Shown: positions 10,079 through 21,160 of the stretch, in pieces
Numbering within the stretch: the first letter of the stretch is position 1
Layout: the number at the start of each line of letters is the position of its first letter
Source: Marinomonas sp. UCMA 3892
GTDB lineage: Bacteria > Pseudomonadota > Gammaproteobacteria > Pseudomonadales > Marinomonadaceae
Assembly: GCF_012726345.1 (NCBI RefSeq)
Contig: NZ_PTXN01000012.1
Span: 1 to 64,000 of the forward strand
DNA: 64,000 bases
Reading direction: 5' to 3'
The notes under the pieces: generated by a model
What the model saw: the letters and a program-made list of their open reading frames with translations, nothing else
The model's database searches: none
Told to the model about the DNA's origin: nothing
Made by a program: the position numbers and the translations under genes

Positions 10079-12290
10079 TTGGGAACATTCGCTCCATCAT
10101 ATTCTGTGCTTCAGCAATTTGCTGTTCATTACCTGACTCAATAACATCATCCAGAATAACTCGAGCACCCTCTTCATCCCCCATATCCATATAGGCTCTT
10201 GCTAAATCAAGCTTGGTTGCAACCTCATCACCACTAGCATCAAAGAAGTCGAACTCTTCCTCTTCATCGCTAACTTCTTCATCTGCAGCCGCTTCAGCCT
10301 CGCCAAATGAAGGAACCTCTATTTCATCTTCCTCCTGCTGAGCCTCAGCTAATGTTTCTTCTATTGAGTTAGCCAAAGAATCATTTGGAGTACCACTAAA
10401 GATAGACGATTCGTCAACATCATCTTGATCAACATCATTCAATAGACTCGAAACAAAAGACTCTTCTTCGCTTTCGGCTTCATCCTCCACCTCATCAGAA
10501 GCCGGCTCTGCAGCTTCTGGTGTCATTGTTGGTATATCATCTTCAGCAAAGGTTTCCAGTTCATCTAGCTCATCATCTTCACCAAAATCTAACACTGGAT
10601 CAGACAAATCATCTGGCTCATCAAAAGACGCAAACATGTCATCGTCAATAGCATCATCTTCTGCTGCACTTTCAAGTTCATCTTCTGGATCTTCAGACAA
10701 GTCTATTTCGTCATCGACCATTTGATCAGTAAACTCTACAGAAGCTACATCGTCCCCAAAAGAACCAAAATCTTCAAGATCATCATCTTCATCTGGCGTA
10801 TCAAAATCAAAAGCGAAAGGATCTTCTTCTTTTAACTCTTCTTTCTCTTCAATTTCATCGTCTAATGCATAATCTGCTGCCGCAGCGACAGCAACTGGCG
10901 CGACAACCCCTGCTGAAGAGAGATCAAATTCATCCTTTTTTAATGAGTCTTGTTCCTCTTGCTTCTTGCCAGCTCTTCGCATTACTAGCCCAATCAAGAA
11001 ACCAAATAGCAGCAACACAACTGCACCTATCGATACAACGATTGGATTGCCAAATATCTTGTTAACAAGAGATGACTCTTCCGCCAATTCTTTCTCTCGA
11101 CGTATTTGATCTGCCTCTAAAAGCTGATCAACAGTATTCTTTTGCTCTTGAAGAGCCTGCTGAGCGCTGGCAAATTGCTGCTGCAAATCTGCCATTTGTT
11201 TATCTTTTAAACTAATTAGCTTCTCAAGAGTTTCAAGCTGTTTGTTCAAATCGCCTAATTGAGTTGATAATTCACCTTTTTCACGTCGCTCTTTGTCTAA
11301 CATTTCCTGTGAGGCAGATAACTCCCCTTGCAGAGCATTTAAGGCAGCACTTTTATCATCACCGGCATTTGAACTCGCAGTATTTTCAGGTAATAAACTT
11401 TGTCCAGAAGCCAAGGTCAATTTATCACCATCAGCTGCAGGAGCATTAGCCGCAGCCTTAGCTTTCGCCTGAGTATTTAATTGAGCTTGCTCTATAGCAG
11501 TATTACCTTTGGAACCTTTCAGGGCCATCCAAGCATCATGCTGACGCTTAAACTCTGTTTCTGAAATTGTTTTGTTAAAAAGTGCAATTTGATCCTGAGT
11601 TGGCAAACGCAGAATGGCACCTTCTTTCAATAAATTTATATTATCTGAATAAAAAGCGTCTTTATTAAGTGCCTGTATCGCCATCATTGTTTGATAAATG
11701 GTCAGCTGATTCGAAGGACGATTTTGCCCCGCAATAGACCAGAGGGTATTTCCTTTGACCACATTGAGCTGACCTTTAGAAGATAGCTTCTCTGCAGCAA
11801 TAGTTGCTTTACGGAAGACAACTTGACTTGAGATAGCAGAAGCAGAAGAGGATGCAACAGGAGTAGATTGAACGACTTCTTTTTGAGACTTTTCAACCAA
11901 TGCAGATTGGTTTAATGGAGCTTGATATTCTCTAACAACCTGGCCACTAGGCCAACGAGCAGCCAAAATAAAGCGCAACTCATCTACTTGTAATGGCTGA
12001 TCAGATGACACAGCCACAACGAGATTACCACCTTCACGCACAACGTCAAATTTTAGCTGTGATAAAACTCTTGTCTGAGCAAAGCCAGCTTGACGAAATT
12101 CACTTTCGCTACCAAGACGAATCAATATATCATTGTTTGTTAAAGACCCAACATCAGAAAGTTCAATTTTCCCGCGATAAGGCTCGCCCAAATTTGATTG
12201 AGAGGTCAACTCACCCAGTTCCAATGCGTAACTGCTGGACACATATAGCGCACCTGACACAGCAATACTAACGAGGGTTTTTCTGAGCAT
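10071..12290 (-). CDS. fimV: FimV/HubP-type polar peptidoglycan-binding protein
   Basis: A polar organiser of type IV pili and cell-pole proteins in Pseudomonas and Vibrio relatives. The 739-aa protein has a signal peptide (1-22), the FimV N-terminal region (LGELTSQSNLGEPYRGKIEL), a LysM domain (about 178-232, starting VVKGNTLWSIA), a coiled coil (about 318-395), one transmembrane helix (about 413-433), a very acidic Asp/Glu-rich cytoplasmic stretch and the C-terminal FimV motif KLDLARAYMDMGDEEGARVI (about 693-712). It heads the operon with truA directly behind, the conserved fimV-truA order. Confidence 0.93.
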   Translation of the reverse strand: MLRKTLVSIAVSGALYVSSSYALELGELTSQSNLGEPYRGKIELSDVGSLTNNDILIRLGSESEFRQAGFAQTRVLSQLKFDVVREGGNLVVAVSSDQPLQVDELRFILAARWPSGQVVREYQAPLNQSALVEKSQKEVVQSTPVASSSASAISSQVVFRKATIAAEKLSSKGQLNVVKGNTLWSIAGQNRPSNQLTIYQTMMAIQALNKDAFYSDNINLLKEGAILRLPTQDQIALFNKTISETEFKRQHDAWMALKGSKGNTAIEQAQLNTQAKAKAAANAPAADGDKLTLASGQSLLPENTASSNAGDDKSAALNALQGELSASQEMLDKERREKGELSTQLGDLNKQLETLEKLISLKDKQMADLQQQFASAQQALQEQKNTVDQLLEADQIRREKELAEESSLVNKIFGNPIVVSIGAVVLLLFGFLIGLVMRRAGKKQEEQDSLKKDEFDLSSAGVVAPVAVAAAADYALDDEIEEKEELKEEDPFAFDFDTPDEDDDLEDFGSFGDDVASVEFTDQMVDDEIDLSEDPEDELESAAEDDAIDDDMFASFDEPDDLSDPVLDFGEDDELDELETFAEDDIPTMTPEAAEPASDEVEDEAESEEESFVSSLLNDVDQDDVDESSIFSGTPNDSLANSIEETLAEAQQEEDEIEVPSFGEAEAAADEEVSDEEEEFDFFDASGDEVATKLDLARAYMDMGDEEGARVILDDVIESGNEQQIAEAQNMMERMFPSD

Positions 12291-12412
12291 AAGCTTCCCT
12301 TTATTTACAAATTATGGACATAAATATCTAAACAAGTATCTTACACAGGTGATCATTTATCAATAGCTTTAGAATCAATGGTTTGCACTTAATGCAACAG
12401 AGAGATAAAAAA

Positions 12413-12435
12413 TGTAAAAACAATACATTTTTACA
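12413..12435 (-). terminator. Probable terminator of the EAL gene
   Basis: A perfect but AT-only 8-bp stem, TGTAAAAA/TTTTTACA, with a 7-base loop is followed on the minus strand by TTTTTTAT, directly after the stop of the EAL gene. The stem is weak, so efficiency is uncertain. Confidence 0.45.
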
Positions 12436-12436
12436 C

Positions 12437-13159
12437 CTAATAACTCAAAAAACCACTTCGATAATAAAACCCCTGCACATAATCTACATCTATCTGCCGG
12501 GCAAAAGCTAAGTCTTCCTCTACCTCGACACCCTCAAGAATAACCTGCTTCCCGGTAGCATGAGCGAAATCAATTATCTTTGATACAAACACCATAAAAT
12601 TAGCATCTAATCTCTTTTCTAGCACACATTTATCCAATTTAACCCATTCTACTAACTGCAACACGGCAACAGATAACATAGATTTTGGGTTACATAGATC
12701 ATCAAGCGCAGTCCGAATACCCAATCCATTAAAGAGTTCAATCATAGACAAACTCATCAAAGCATCATTTATTTCAGAATTTTCTATTAACTCCACCACA
12801 ACCCGTTTTCGCCCCGCCTCCTGTATAAGCTCAACAAAGGGATTATTTCCGCCATTATGGCCACAAGCATAAAAGGCATCCTGATCTAAATTGACAAAAA
12901 CCCTTTCTGAATTGGATAGATGCTCTAACTGTATCTTTTTTTGAGCCAACTCAACTTGAAACAAGAGCAAAGGATTATCGTGTAACGCAGCATAAACATA
13001 ATCAGGCCGTATTAATTCACCGAAAGCAGTTCTAAACCGTGAAAGAGCTTCATAAGCAAATATATTACCCGTTTTTAGCTCCACAATAGGCTGATACTCC
13101 ACCCCAAAGCGCTTAGATTCAACCAACTCTAACAGCGTATTTTGTGACAATAAATCCAT
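12437..13159 (-). CDS. Stand-alone EAL-domain protein (c-di-GMP phosphodiesterase-like)
   Basis: A 240-residue single EAL domain with no GGDEF or sensory part, so probably cytoplasmic. Metal and substrate residues are mostly present: YEALSRF (EAL motif, about residue 37), FVNLD, VVELIENSEIN, the paired Asp in ALDDLCNPKS (about 155), VKLDK and ILEGVE. Loop 6, normally DDFGTGYSS, reads DDLCNPKSM: both Asp remain but the Gly-Thr-Gly stretch is lost. It could be a slow enzyme or a c-di-GMP sensor. It is transcribed alone between two terminators. Confidence 0.85.
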   Translation of the reverse strand: MDLLSQNTLLELVESKRFGVEYQPIVELKTGNIFAYEALSRFRTAFGELIRPDYVYAALHDNPLLLFQVELAQKKIQLEHLSNSERVFVNLDQDAFYACGHNGGNNPFVELIQEAGRKRVVVELIENSEINDALMSLSMIELFNGLGIRTALDDLCNPKSMLSVAVLQLVEWVKLDKCVLEKRLDANFMVFVSKIIDFAHATGKQVILEGVEVEEDLAFARQIDVDYVQGFYYRSGFLSY

Positions 13160-13217
13160 TTACAAAACTCCATCAACTGAGAACAACACTCATTAACATA
13201 AAAAAATATTATAAAAA

Positions 13218-13243
13218 AAAACCTCACTAAAAAGCGAGGTTTT
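13218..13243 (-). terminator. Terminator of the groESL operon
   Basis: The stem AAAACCTC/GAGGTTTT with a 10-base loop is followed on the minus strand by a run of T, 28 bases beyond the groEL stop. Confidence 0.8.
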
Positions 13244-13270
13244 CTTTTATATCAATGAGTTAGAGAAGGA

Positions 13271-15261
<1,991 letters not shown>

Positions 15262-15350
15262 TGATCAATCTCTCCAATTAAAAACGATACCAGGACTCCC
15301 CTGGCTGGATAACCCTACTGATACATAGTAGGAATCTTTAACAAGGTTCT

Positions 15351-15379
15351 ATATACGGCTATACAAGCCAATTTCAACC
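15351..15379 (-). promoter_or_regulatory. Putative sigma-32 heat-shock promoter of groESL
   Basis: On the minus strand GGTTGAAA (15372-15379) is followed after 13 bases by CCGTATAT (15351-15358). The E. coli RpoH consensus is CTTGAAA, 11-16 bases, CCCCATnT, so the -35 fits well and the -10 only partly. Its position upstream of groES supports the call. Confidence 0.55.
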
Positions 15380-15390
15380 CTGAAAATAAA

Positions 15391-15870
15391 TTATTTTTTA
15401 TCTATTAAGTCATTGTCATCTTTAGGTTCTTTTGAGTACTCGCCATCAATCGTTTCACCTTGAGATTGAGCGTCATAACCACTATAAGGCGCCCATTTAG
15501 ACCCTTTTTTGACCATAGATGCAACAAAGTTAACCAAAAGACCTGCCGCAAATAATTTACGTAATGGCGGAATCAATAGTAAGCCACCAATAATATCTGT
15601 TACAAAACCTGGCATTAACAAGCACAAGCCTGCAAAAATCAGCATAATGCCTTCAGCAACTTCAGAGGCTGGCAACTCGCCGCGGCGCATTTTCTCTTGC
15701 GCTTTAAGAGATGTTTCTAAGCCTTGCTTACGAATTAAGGTCACGCCTAAAATAGCTGTCAGGAATACCAAACCAACTGTTGCTAATGCACCAATTTGAC
15801 TACCAACTTTTATTAATACGGATAGCTCAATAACGGGAATGAGTATGAAAAGCAAAAGTGCAAATCTCAT
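15391..15870 (-). CDS. fxsA: FxsA family membrane protein
   Basis: A 159-residue inner-membrane protein of the FxsA family, known in E. coli for relieving F-plasmid exclusion of phage T7 when overproduced. It starts MRFALLLFILIPVIELSVLIKVG (family-typical), has further hydrophobic segments around 28-46 and 70-105 and carries TLIRKQGLETSLKAQEKMRRG between helices. It lies just upstream of groES on the same strand, as fxsA does in many gammaproteobacteria. Confidence 0.9.
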   Translation of the reverse strand: MRFALLLFILIPVIELSVLIKVGSQIGALATVGLVFLTAILGVTLIRKQGLETSLKAQEKMRRGELPASEVAEGIMLIFAGLCLLMPGFVTDIIGGLLLIPPLRKLFAAGLLVNFVASMVKKGSKWAPYSGYDAQSQGETIDGEYSKEPKDDNDLIDKK

Positions 15871-15917
15871 ATTTACCTTCTTTGTTTTAAATGTAGCTAT
15901 TTATCTAAGGGCAAAAA

Positions 15918-16238
15918 GTGACGAATCAACCAATAGATAGATTTAAATCTCAGGTGTTTCATATTTTAAGCGAAATTCCTAAGGGCGAATGCATTGCTTA
16001 CGGAGAACTTGCAAAACTAGCGGGGTTCCCAGGTTATGCAAGACAAGTTGGCAGTTTAATGAAAAATCTCCCCAATGACACTAAACTACCGTGGCACAGA
16101 GTCATAAATGCCCAGCGCCGCATTAGTTTCGCAGAAAACACAGATGGTTATTTAAGGCAAAAAGAAAAATTAGAAAAAGAGGGCTGGGTTATTGTGGGTA
16201 GTAAGCTGGCTTTCAATAAAAACTTAATAAAGAAATAA
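15918..16238 (+). CDS. Alkyltransferase-like protein (MGMT family, Trp in place of Cys)
   Basis: A 106-residue homologue of the DNA-binding domain of O6-alkylguanine-DNA alkyltransferase. The active-site PCHRV of true transferases reads PWHRVI here (about residue 59), the hallmark of ATL proteins such as E. coli YbaZ, which bind O6-alkylguanine lesions without repairing them and are thought to hand them to nucleotide excision repair. The GTG at 15918 is used as start, with AAGG seven bases before it. It faces away from fxsA and converges on yajQ. Confidence 0.9.
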   Translation: MTNQPIDRFKSQVFHILSEIPKGECIAYGELAKLAGFPGYARQVGSLMKNLPNDTKLPWHRVINAQRRISFAENTDGYLRQKEKLEKEGWVIVGSKLAFNKNLIKK

Positions 16239-16270
16239 AAGAGCCACCAACTAACAATGAATGGCGGCTC
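16238..16270 (-). terminator. Terminator of yajQ (possibly bidirectional)
   Basis: The arms GAGCCACC/GGCGGCTC (one mismatch) around a 14-base loop are followed on the minus strand by CTTTTATTT. It sits between the convergent alkyltransferase-like gene and yajQ. Confidence 0.55.
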
Positions 16271-16281
16271 AGCAAATATAT

Positions 16282-16767
16282 TTAGTCTCTGAAGTTGGTA
16301 AATTGAACTGGCTGTGCTAAATCAGCACCGCGCAATAAGGCCATCACTTGCTGAAGATCATCTCGTTTTTTACCGGTTACACGAAGCTGGTCACCTTGAA
16401 TCTGCGCTTGAACTTTCGCTTTGCTATCTTTGATCATTTTAACGATCTTTTTCGCCTCATCTGTTTCAAGCCCTTCTTTCATTTTAACCGCTTGAGATGC
16501 GCGCATATTTCCTTTAACAACATCTTCTTTTTCCAAACTTTTTAAATCAATGCCACGGCCAACCAATTTTTGATTTAAAATATCAGACATCTGGCGAAGT
16601 TGAGGCTCTGCCTCGGCTTCCATAACAACGCTTTTTTTGTCTTTAATTTCGTAGTGTGCTTTTACGCCTTTAAAGTCATAACGTGTTGTAATCTCTCTGT
16701 TTGCCTGATCGACTGCGTTAGTGACTTCGTGCCAATCTAACTCAGATACTACGTCAAATGATGGCAT
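16282..16767 (-). CDS. yajQ: YajQ family nucleotide-binding protein
   Basis: A 161-residue member of the YajQ (UPF0234) family, with MPSFDVVSELDWHEVTNAVD at the start and the typical EITTRYDFKG and VTGKKRDDLQQVMALLR motifs. The family fold is two RRM-like domains. Reported properties include GTP/ATP and tRNA binding, and in Xanthomonas and Pseudomonas c-di-GMP binding. AAGGAG precedes the ATG at ideal spacing. The gene is monocistronic here. Confidence 0.93.
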   Translation of the reverse strand: MPSFDVVSELDWHEVTNAVDQANREITTRYDFKGVKAHYEIKDKKSVVMEAEAEPQLRQMSDILNQKLVGRGIDLKSLEKEDVVKGNMRASQAVKMKEGLETDEAKKIVKMIKDSKAKVQAQIQGDQLRVTGKKRDDLQQVMALLRGADLAQPVQFTNFRD

Positions 16768-16850
16768 TTTCTGCTCCTTTGCATTTTCAATAATGTATTT
16801 TGGGGTGATAATAACAGGGATTGAAATAAAACACCTAATGGAAACCTATT

Positions 16851-17798
16851 ATGAAGAACACGCCTTGGTTAATCATCGGCGCTGGCGCTATCGGCCTATT
16901 TTGGGCTTGTAAGCTAGAAAAACTCGGCAATAAAGTCCATCTAGTGTATCGATCGGAGAACCCCGGTAAGAAGATCACCCTAGAATCTCTTACTGATGAA
17001 GAAGGACAACAGCAAGTAAGTGTCTCTACACACAAAATAAAAAGTTTCAAAGCGGAAGAATTAAAAGCTCAATACGATAAGGTACTGCTCTGCACTAAGT
17101 CGTTTGATCTAAAAAATGCTTTCTCGCAAATTGCGAACCACGTAACGAATAATGCTGACATTGCCTGCCTATGCAATGGCATTGGCGCCCAAGAAGAACT
17201 TCAAAGCATTTTATTAGACACTCAAACCCTGTGGGCAGGAACAACCAGCGAAGGTGTTTTGAAAATAGAAGCAAATCACATTAAACATACAGGCTTAGGT
17301 GACTCCTACTTCGGGCAATGGAGAATTACTTCTCCCGCGAAAGAATTCCCCATTGAAAACATGACAGTAACAAACATCCACCAAAGAATGATCGAAAAGC
17401 TCGCAGTCAACGCAGTAATTAATCCAATTACAGCTATTTTCAACATACACAATGGCGATATTTTGAACGATGAGTTCAAGCCTTTAATAAACGCCACATT
17501 ATCTGAACTTTCGAGCGTTCTTACTCATCCAAAATTTAGTTATGCGCAAGAGAGCCAACACCTTACCCAAGAAAACCTCAAAAACCGAGTGCACACTATT
17601 GCTCAGCTCACTCGTCTAAATAGGTCTTCTATGCACGAAGACATTAGATTACAGCGCCAAACTGAAAACAGCTTTATTTCAGGATTTTTGCTTGATAACA
17701 GCCCTATCGAATTGCCTGTACAGCGTTTACTTTTTGATGGCGTTGCCTATGCAGAGCAGAGAGAAGAGGTCAAAAAAAAGCTGCTAAGTCTTCCTTAG
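16851..17798 (+). CDS. panE: Ketopantoate reductase-like (PanE/ApbA family)
   Basis: A 315-residue NADPH-dependent reductase likely to make pantoate from 2-dehydropantoate for CoA synthesis. The Rossmann motif IIGAGAIGLFWACKLEKLGN is at residues 8-27, and the catalytic Lys lies in EKLAVNAVINPITAIFN (about residue 184), matching the E. coli PanE pattern. Several PanE paralogues of other specificity exist, so the exact substrate is inferred. Its stop codon lies inside a terminator hairpin. Confidence 0.85.
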   Translation: MKNTPWLIIGAGAIGLFWACKLEKLGNKVHLVYRSENPGKKITLESLTDEEGQQQVSVSTHKIKSFKAEELKAQYDKVLLCTKSFDLKNAFSQIANHVTNNADIACLCNGIGAQEELQSILLDTQTLWAGTTSEGVLKIEANHIKHTGLGDSYFGQWRITSPAKEFPIENMTVTNIHQRMIEKLAVNAVINPITAIFNIHNGDILNDEFKPLINATLSELSSVLTHPKFSYAQESQHLTQENLKNRVHTIAQLTRLNRSSMHEDIRLQRQTENSFISGFLLDNSPIELPVQRLLFDGVAYAEQREEVKKKLLSLP

Positions 17799-17808
17799 CA
17801 GCTTTTTT
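17780..17808 (+). terminator. Bidirectional terminator overlapping the panE stop
   Basis: A perfect 9-bp stem, GCTGCTAAG/CTTAGCAGC, with a 5-base loop has A-runs before it and T-runs after it, so it can end both panE (plus) and the convergent cvfB-like gene (minus). The panE stop at 17796-17798 is inside the stem. Confidence 0.9.
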
Positions 17809-17819
17809 ATCAATTAAAA

Positions 17820-18653
17820 CTAAATCTTAGAGATCTTTTCCTTAGTAAGCAGAATTTTCTTCTCTTTATAAAGTGCTCCTAATGCTTTTTTATAGGTTGC
17901 TTTACTTACTTTAAACACTGCATAAATGGCTTCTGGCGACGCTTTGTCGGTCAATGGAGATTCACCACCATGAGCATCTAAGTAATCCAGAATATCATCT
18001 AATATGTTACGTACTTTCTTATAACCAACTTCTTGCAAGCTCAAATCAATCTTGCCGTCTTCACGCATCTGCTTGATAAAGCCAACCGTTTTTTCGCCCT
18101 TACGAAGCTGTCTAAAAGCATCTTCGAAAAACAGAACCCCCCAGAAGCGATTATCAATAACACACTTAAAGCCAATATTGGTTTTATCGCCGATAACAAT
18201 AGAAACCTTATCACCTACACGATAAGGTGCTTCTTCGCGGTTCAACAAAGCATCTACTTTGGTGGTTGCAACAATACGGTTTGTCGCTTGATCTAGGTAG
18301 ATGAAAAGCAAATGCGTTTCACCCTCCTCTACACGGTTTTTCTGCTGACTAAAAGGGACCAATAAGTCTTTAGGTAACCCCCAATCAAAGAATGCTCCAA
18401 CTTGATTTACTGCTATTGCAGTTAACGCGGCAAACTCTCCAACTTGTGCCTTAGGAAATTCAGTAGTTGAAATTAATTTATCATCTGAATCCAAATAAAC
18501 GAACACTTCCACTTCATCGTCTACCGTCACGCCTTTTGGCACGTAACGCTTAGGAAGCAAAATTTCGCCTAATTGGTCGGCGTCTAAATACACACCAAAA
18601 TCTTTTTCTTTAACGACTCTTAATGTATTTAAGCGCCCAATTTGTGTAGCCAT
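17820..18653 (-). CDS. CvfB-like S1 RNA-binding protein
   Basis: A 277-residue protein of the CvfB/YitL family: several S1-type beta-barrel segments (for example IGRLNTLRVVKEKDFGVYLD, and GAFFDWGLPKDLLVPFSQQK about residues 80-100) and a C-terminal winged-helix-like part (about 225-277, SPEAIYAVFKVSKATYKKAL). CvfB in Staphylococcus affects virulence gene expression and binds RNA. The ATG at 18653 has GGAGAACTC before it, better than the longer start at 18692. The target here is unknown. Confidence 0.88.
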   Translation of the reverse strand: MATQIGRLNTLRVVKEKDFGVYLDADQLGEILLPKRYVPKGVTVDDEVEVFVYLDSDDKLISTTEFPKAQVGEFAALTAIAVNQVGAFFDWGLPKDLLVPFSQQKNRVEEGETHLLFIYLDQATNRIVATTKVDALLNREEAPYRVGDKVSIVIGDKTNIGFKCVIDNRFWGVLFFEDAFRQLRKGEKTVGFIKQMREDGKIDLSLQEVGYKKVRNILDDILDYLDAHGGESPLTDKASPEAIYAVFKVSKATYKKALGALYKEKKILLTKEKISKI

Positions 18654-18732
18654 GAGTTCTCCGGCAAGCAATTTTTTTCGCACTATACGCACTTCATTAA
18701 TAAGCGCAATACAGATTTCTTTAAGTCATAAG

Positions 18733-19293
18733 TTAGCTATTATCTGCTTTCATGCAACCAGCAAATATAGTATCTAACTTAGACTTCCCAAGCTCTTCCA
18801 TTTTTTCAATATTTTGATTCGGTATATCTGCGGTATCGCCATAAAACTCAATCGCCTTATCAACACTAGCCTCCCTTAAAAGGTGCAGCATCGGATAAGG
18901 AGAACGGTTGGTGTAATTAGATACATCATCTGGCTCAGTGCCTGAAAAACAATAATCAGGATGAAAGGTCGCTAATTGATAAACCCCTTCACAACCTTGA
19001 TCAAACATAAGATTTTCAGCAGTTTCTACAAAATCTAAATAGCGATGAAAATCTTTAAATAAAGTTGGAAAAATCAGTAACGTCGTTTCTGTTTCTGGAT
19101 GCTCATCCAGCCACTGAACCTCTGTCATCAACTCTTCAAGCGCCACATCCATCTTTTTAGATCGCAACACCACGCAACGAACGCTGTCTCGTTCCACTTC
19201 ACGTTTAGCAAAAGGACAAACATTCAACGCCACAATAAACTCTTTTACCCATGTCATCGTTTGGGCGGTGACCAATTCATCTGATAGCAGCAT
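18733..19293 (-). CDS. DUF1415 family protein
   Basis: A 186-residue conserved protein of unknown function. The DUF1415 pattern is visible: FIVALNVCPFAKREVERDSVR near the start (Cys about 26), LLIFPTLFKDFHRYLDF, and ATFHPDYCFSGTEPDDVSNYTNRSPYP, rich in polar and His/Cys residues, which looks like a metal or active site. No membrane segment or signal peptide. It lies upstream of the cvfB-like gene on the same strand, 80 bases away. Confidence 0.85.
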   Translation of the reverse strand: MLLSDELVTAQTMTWVKEFIVALNVCPFAKREVERDSVRCVVLRSKKMDVALEELMTEVQWLDEHPETETTLLIFPTLFKDFHRYLDFVETAENLMFDQGCEGVYQLATFHPDYCFSGTEPDDVSNYTNRSPYPMLHLLREASVDKAIEFYGDTADIPNQNIEKMEELGKSKLDTIFAGCMKADNS

Positions 19294-19522
19294 AACGTGT
19301 CTTCTTATAAATATTTGTTAGTATTTTAGAGCAAAGCGTACAAAGGGTCTAACTTATCAAGCCATATCTGAGGTTTAGATTTCGAATCCTCACAAAACAA
19401 GGTATCATGCCAGACAATACAGTCCATTATAGTGGTCATACGCCCAAATTCATTATGATTTTCATAGTTAATTTATGACATTCATAGTTGGTCGTACCAC
19501 TTATCCGCTACAGAGAGTTTAC

Positions 19523-20728
19523 ATGTCATTTGCTGAATTAGATTTGGATTTCACCATAGAACAAGCGATTAGTGATCTTGGCTTTGAAGCCCCAACAGAA
19601 ATCCAAGAACAAGCAATACCAATTGCTTTAGATGGTTCCGATTTACTTGCAACCGCACCAACAGGCACTGGAAAAACCATCGCCTTTTGTGCACCGGCCG
19701 TTCAGCATATTCTTGACCGTGATGAGCAATCTACCACTGCACCGAAAGTATTGATATTAGCGCCAAGTCGCGAGTTGGCGCGCCAAATTTTCAATGTTGT
19801 AGAACAGCTAACAAAGCATACCCGCATTCAATCCCACCTCATCATTGGTGGCACACCTTATGGCATGCAGCAACAACAACTAAGTGAACCGTGCGATATT
19901 TTGGTTGCGACGCCTGGCCGATTGGTTGAATTAGACGAAAAACAATGGCTTGATCTAACAGATGTGTCTTATTTCGTTATCGACGAAGCCGACCGCATGT
20001 TAGATATGGGTTTTGTAAGCGCCATCAACCGCATTGCCAAAGAATTACCAAAAGAACACCAAACGTTGATGTTCTCTGCTACGCTAGAAGGCGAAAAAAT
20101 GGGACGTTTTGCCAGCGCCCTATTAAATAGCGAGACACAGCAAATTCGCCTAGGCGAATCATCCCGCACAGTGCCAAGCCAAATTCGCCAAATAGCTTAC
20201 CGTGTAGACAGCGAAGAGCATAAAGAAGCCGTACTAAAACACCTATTAACGCAAGAGCGCGTTCAACAAGCAGTGTTGTTTGTCTCTAACCGCGAGCATG
20301 TTGACATATGGGTTCAACGCATCCGAAAAATGGGCTTAATGTGTGATGGCCTGCATGGCGAAATGAAACAAGGCGACCGTAGCGAACACATGAAACAAAT
20401 GAAGCGTGGACGCTTGCAAGTATTGGTTGCAACCGACGTCGCCTCACGTGGCATCGACCTTCCAGAAATAAACACAGTAATCAACCTTCGCCTTCCACGT
20501 AAAGCTGACTCTTACATCCATCGTGCTGGGCGTGCTTCACGCGAAGGTGAGCCGGGCGACTGCATTTCGTTGATCGACATTAACGACTTGCCAATGATTG
20601 AAAAGATTCAACGCTTTATGCAAGCCAACATTAAATTTGGCCGCATTGAAGGACTTGAAGCAAAAACAAAAGCTCGCTCACCAAGCAGCAAGAAGAAAAA
20701 GAAAAAACCAGCCCCTAGTAAAAAATAA
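19523..20728 (+). CDS. srmB: DEAD-box ATP-dependent RNA helicase, SrmB-like
   Basis: A 401-residue DEAD-box helicase that resembles E. coli SrmB, a 50S ribosome assembly factor: LELD-type start FAELDLDF, Q motif PTEIQEQAIP, Walker A APTGTGKT, DEAD box VIDEADRMLDMGF, SATLEG, and helicase C motifs VATDVASRGID and HRAGRASREG. The tail is Lys-rich (KKKKKKPAPSKK), typical of RNA-binding tails. The start at 19523 has AGAGAG upstream; an in-frame ATG at 19475 is less likely. RhlE-type relatives are the alternative. Confidence 0.88.
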   Translation: MSFAELDLDFTIEQAISDLGFEAPTEIQEQAIPIALDGSDLLATAPTGTGKTIAFCAPAVQHILDRDEQSTTAPKVLILAPSRELARQIFNVVEQLTKHTRIQSHLIIGGTPYGMQQQQLSEPCDILVATPGRLVELDEKQWLDLTDVSYFVIDEADRMLDMGFVSAINRIAKELPKEHQTLMFSATLEGEKMGRFASALLNSETQQIRLGESSRTVPSQIRQIAYRVDSEEHKEAVLKHLLTQERVQQAVLFVSNREHVDIWVQRIRKMGLMCDGLHGEMKQGDRSEHMKQMKRGRLQVLVATDVASRGIDLPEINTVINLRLPRKADSYIHRAGRASREGEPGDCISLIDINDLPMIEKIQRFMQANIKFGRIEGLEAKTKARSPSSKKKKKKPAPSKK

Positions 20729-20746
20729 GGCTAGTTCAGCACTATA

Positions 20747-20785
20747 GAAACAATAAAGGCGCTTCACTAGCGCCTTTATTGTTTC
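20747..20785 (+). terminator. Strong terminator after srmB
   Basis: A long perfect stem (GAAACAATAAAGGCGC with its complement) around loop TTCACTA ends in T-rich sequence, 19 bases beyond the helicase stop. Confidence 0.9.
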
Positions 20786-20831
20786 TATCTTTATACATTT
20801 CTATCTAAAGCACAAAACTTGTACGTTACTC

Positions 20832-20859
20832 TTAATCAAACTTCAAAACATGTTGTTTA
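20832..20859 (-). repeat. Displaced copy of the ribA 3' end (direct repeat with 24466-24493)
   Basis: The 28 bases match the last 28 bases of intact ribA at 26 positions, in the same orientation, and would encode the same ending (KQHVLKFD-stop against [12 protein letters not shown]). Upstream of this the similarity to ribA stops. It marks the left edge of the accessory segment carrying tetR, the MFS gene and the secretion pseudogene. It may be an attachment-site-like duplication or the scar of a lost ribA copy. Confidence 0.75.
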
Positions 20860-21160
20860 TGCCTAGGGAACATGCAATAAGTCGGCAACATGAAACAGTC
20901 ACACCAACTTAAGCCAACTTTGATTCCAAATCATACTACCACCATCGATTTCCGCCACTTTTTAGAGAAGTATATTCTTCGTTTCTTATGAGGGCTGCTG
21001 CTTGTTTCTTATGTATAATTTAATCTTTTCATATCGGGAAATTAACGCTTTAACAGCACACACATCCATTCGCTATATTTGGCATACTACAGTCTGTTTA
21101 GCTCACTGATATTTTAATAAAACAAACACAATACCAGTCTCGGAAGTCTCTCGAAAGTTT
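20860..21160. other. About 300 bases without a recognised gene
   Basis: Stop codons interrupt all frames and no RNA gene or transposon end was seen. A 10-base GTTTCTTATG occurs twice (about 20979 and 21004). The stretch lies just inside the ribA-end repeat, so it is probably part of the acquired segment. Confidence 0.4.

Noticed and set aside
12413..12435. Hairpin considered as a FimV regulatory element
   Set aside because: Its T-run orientation and position directly after the EAL stop fit a terminator better.
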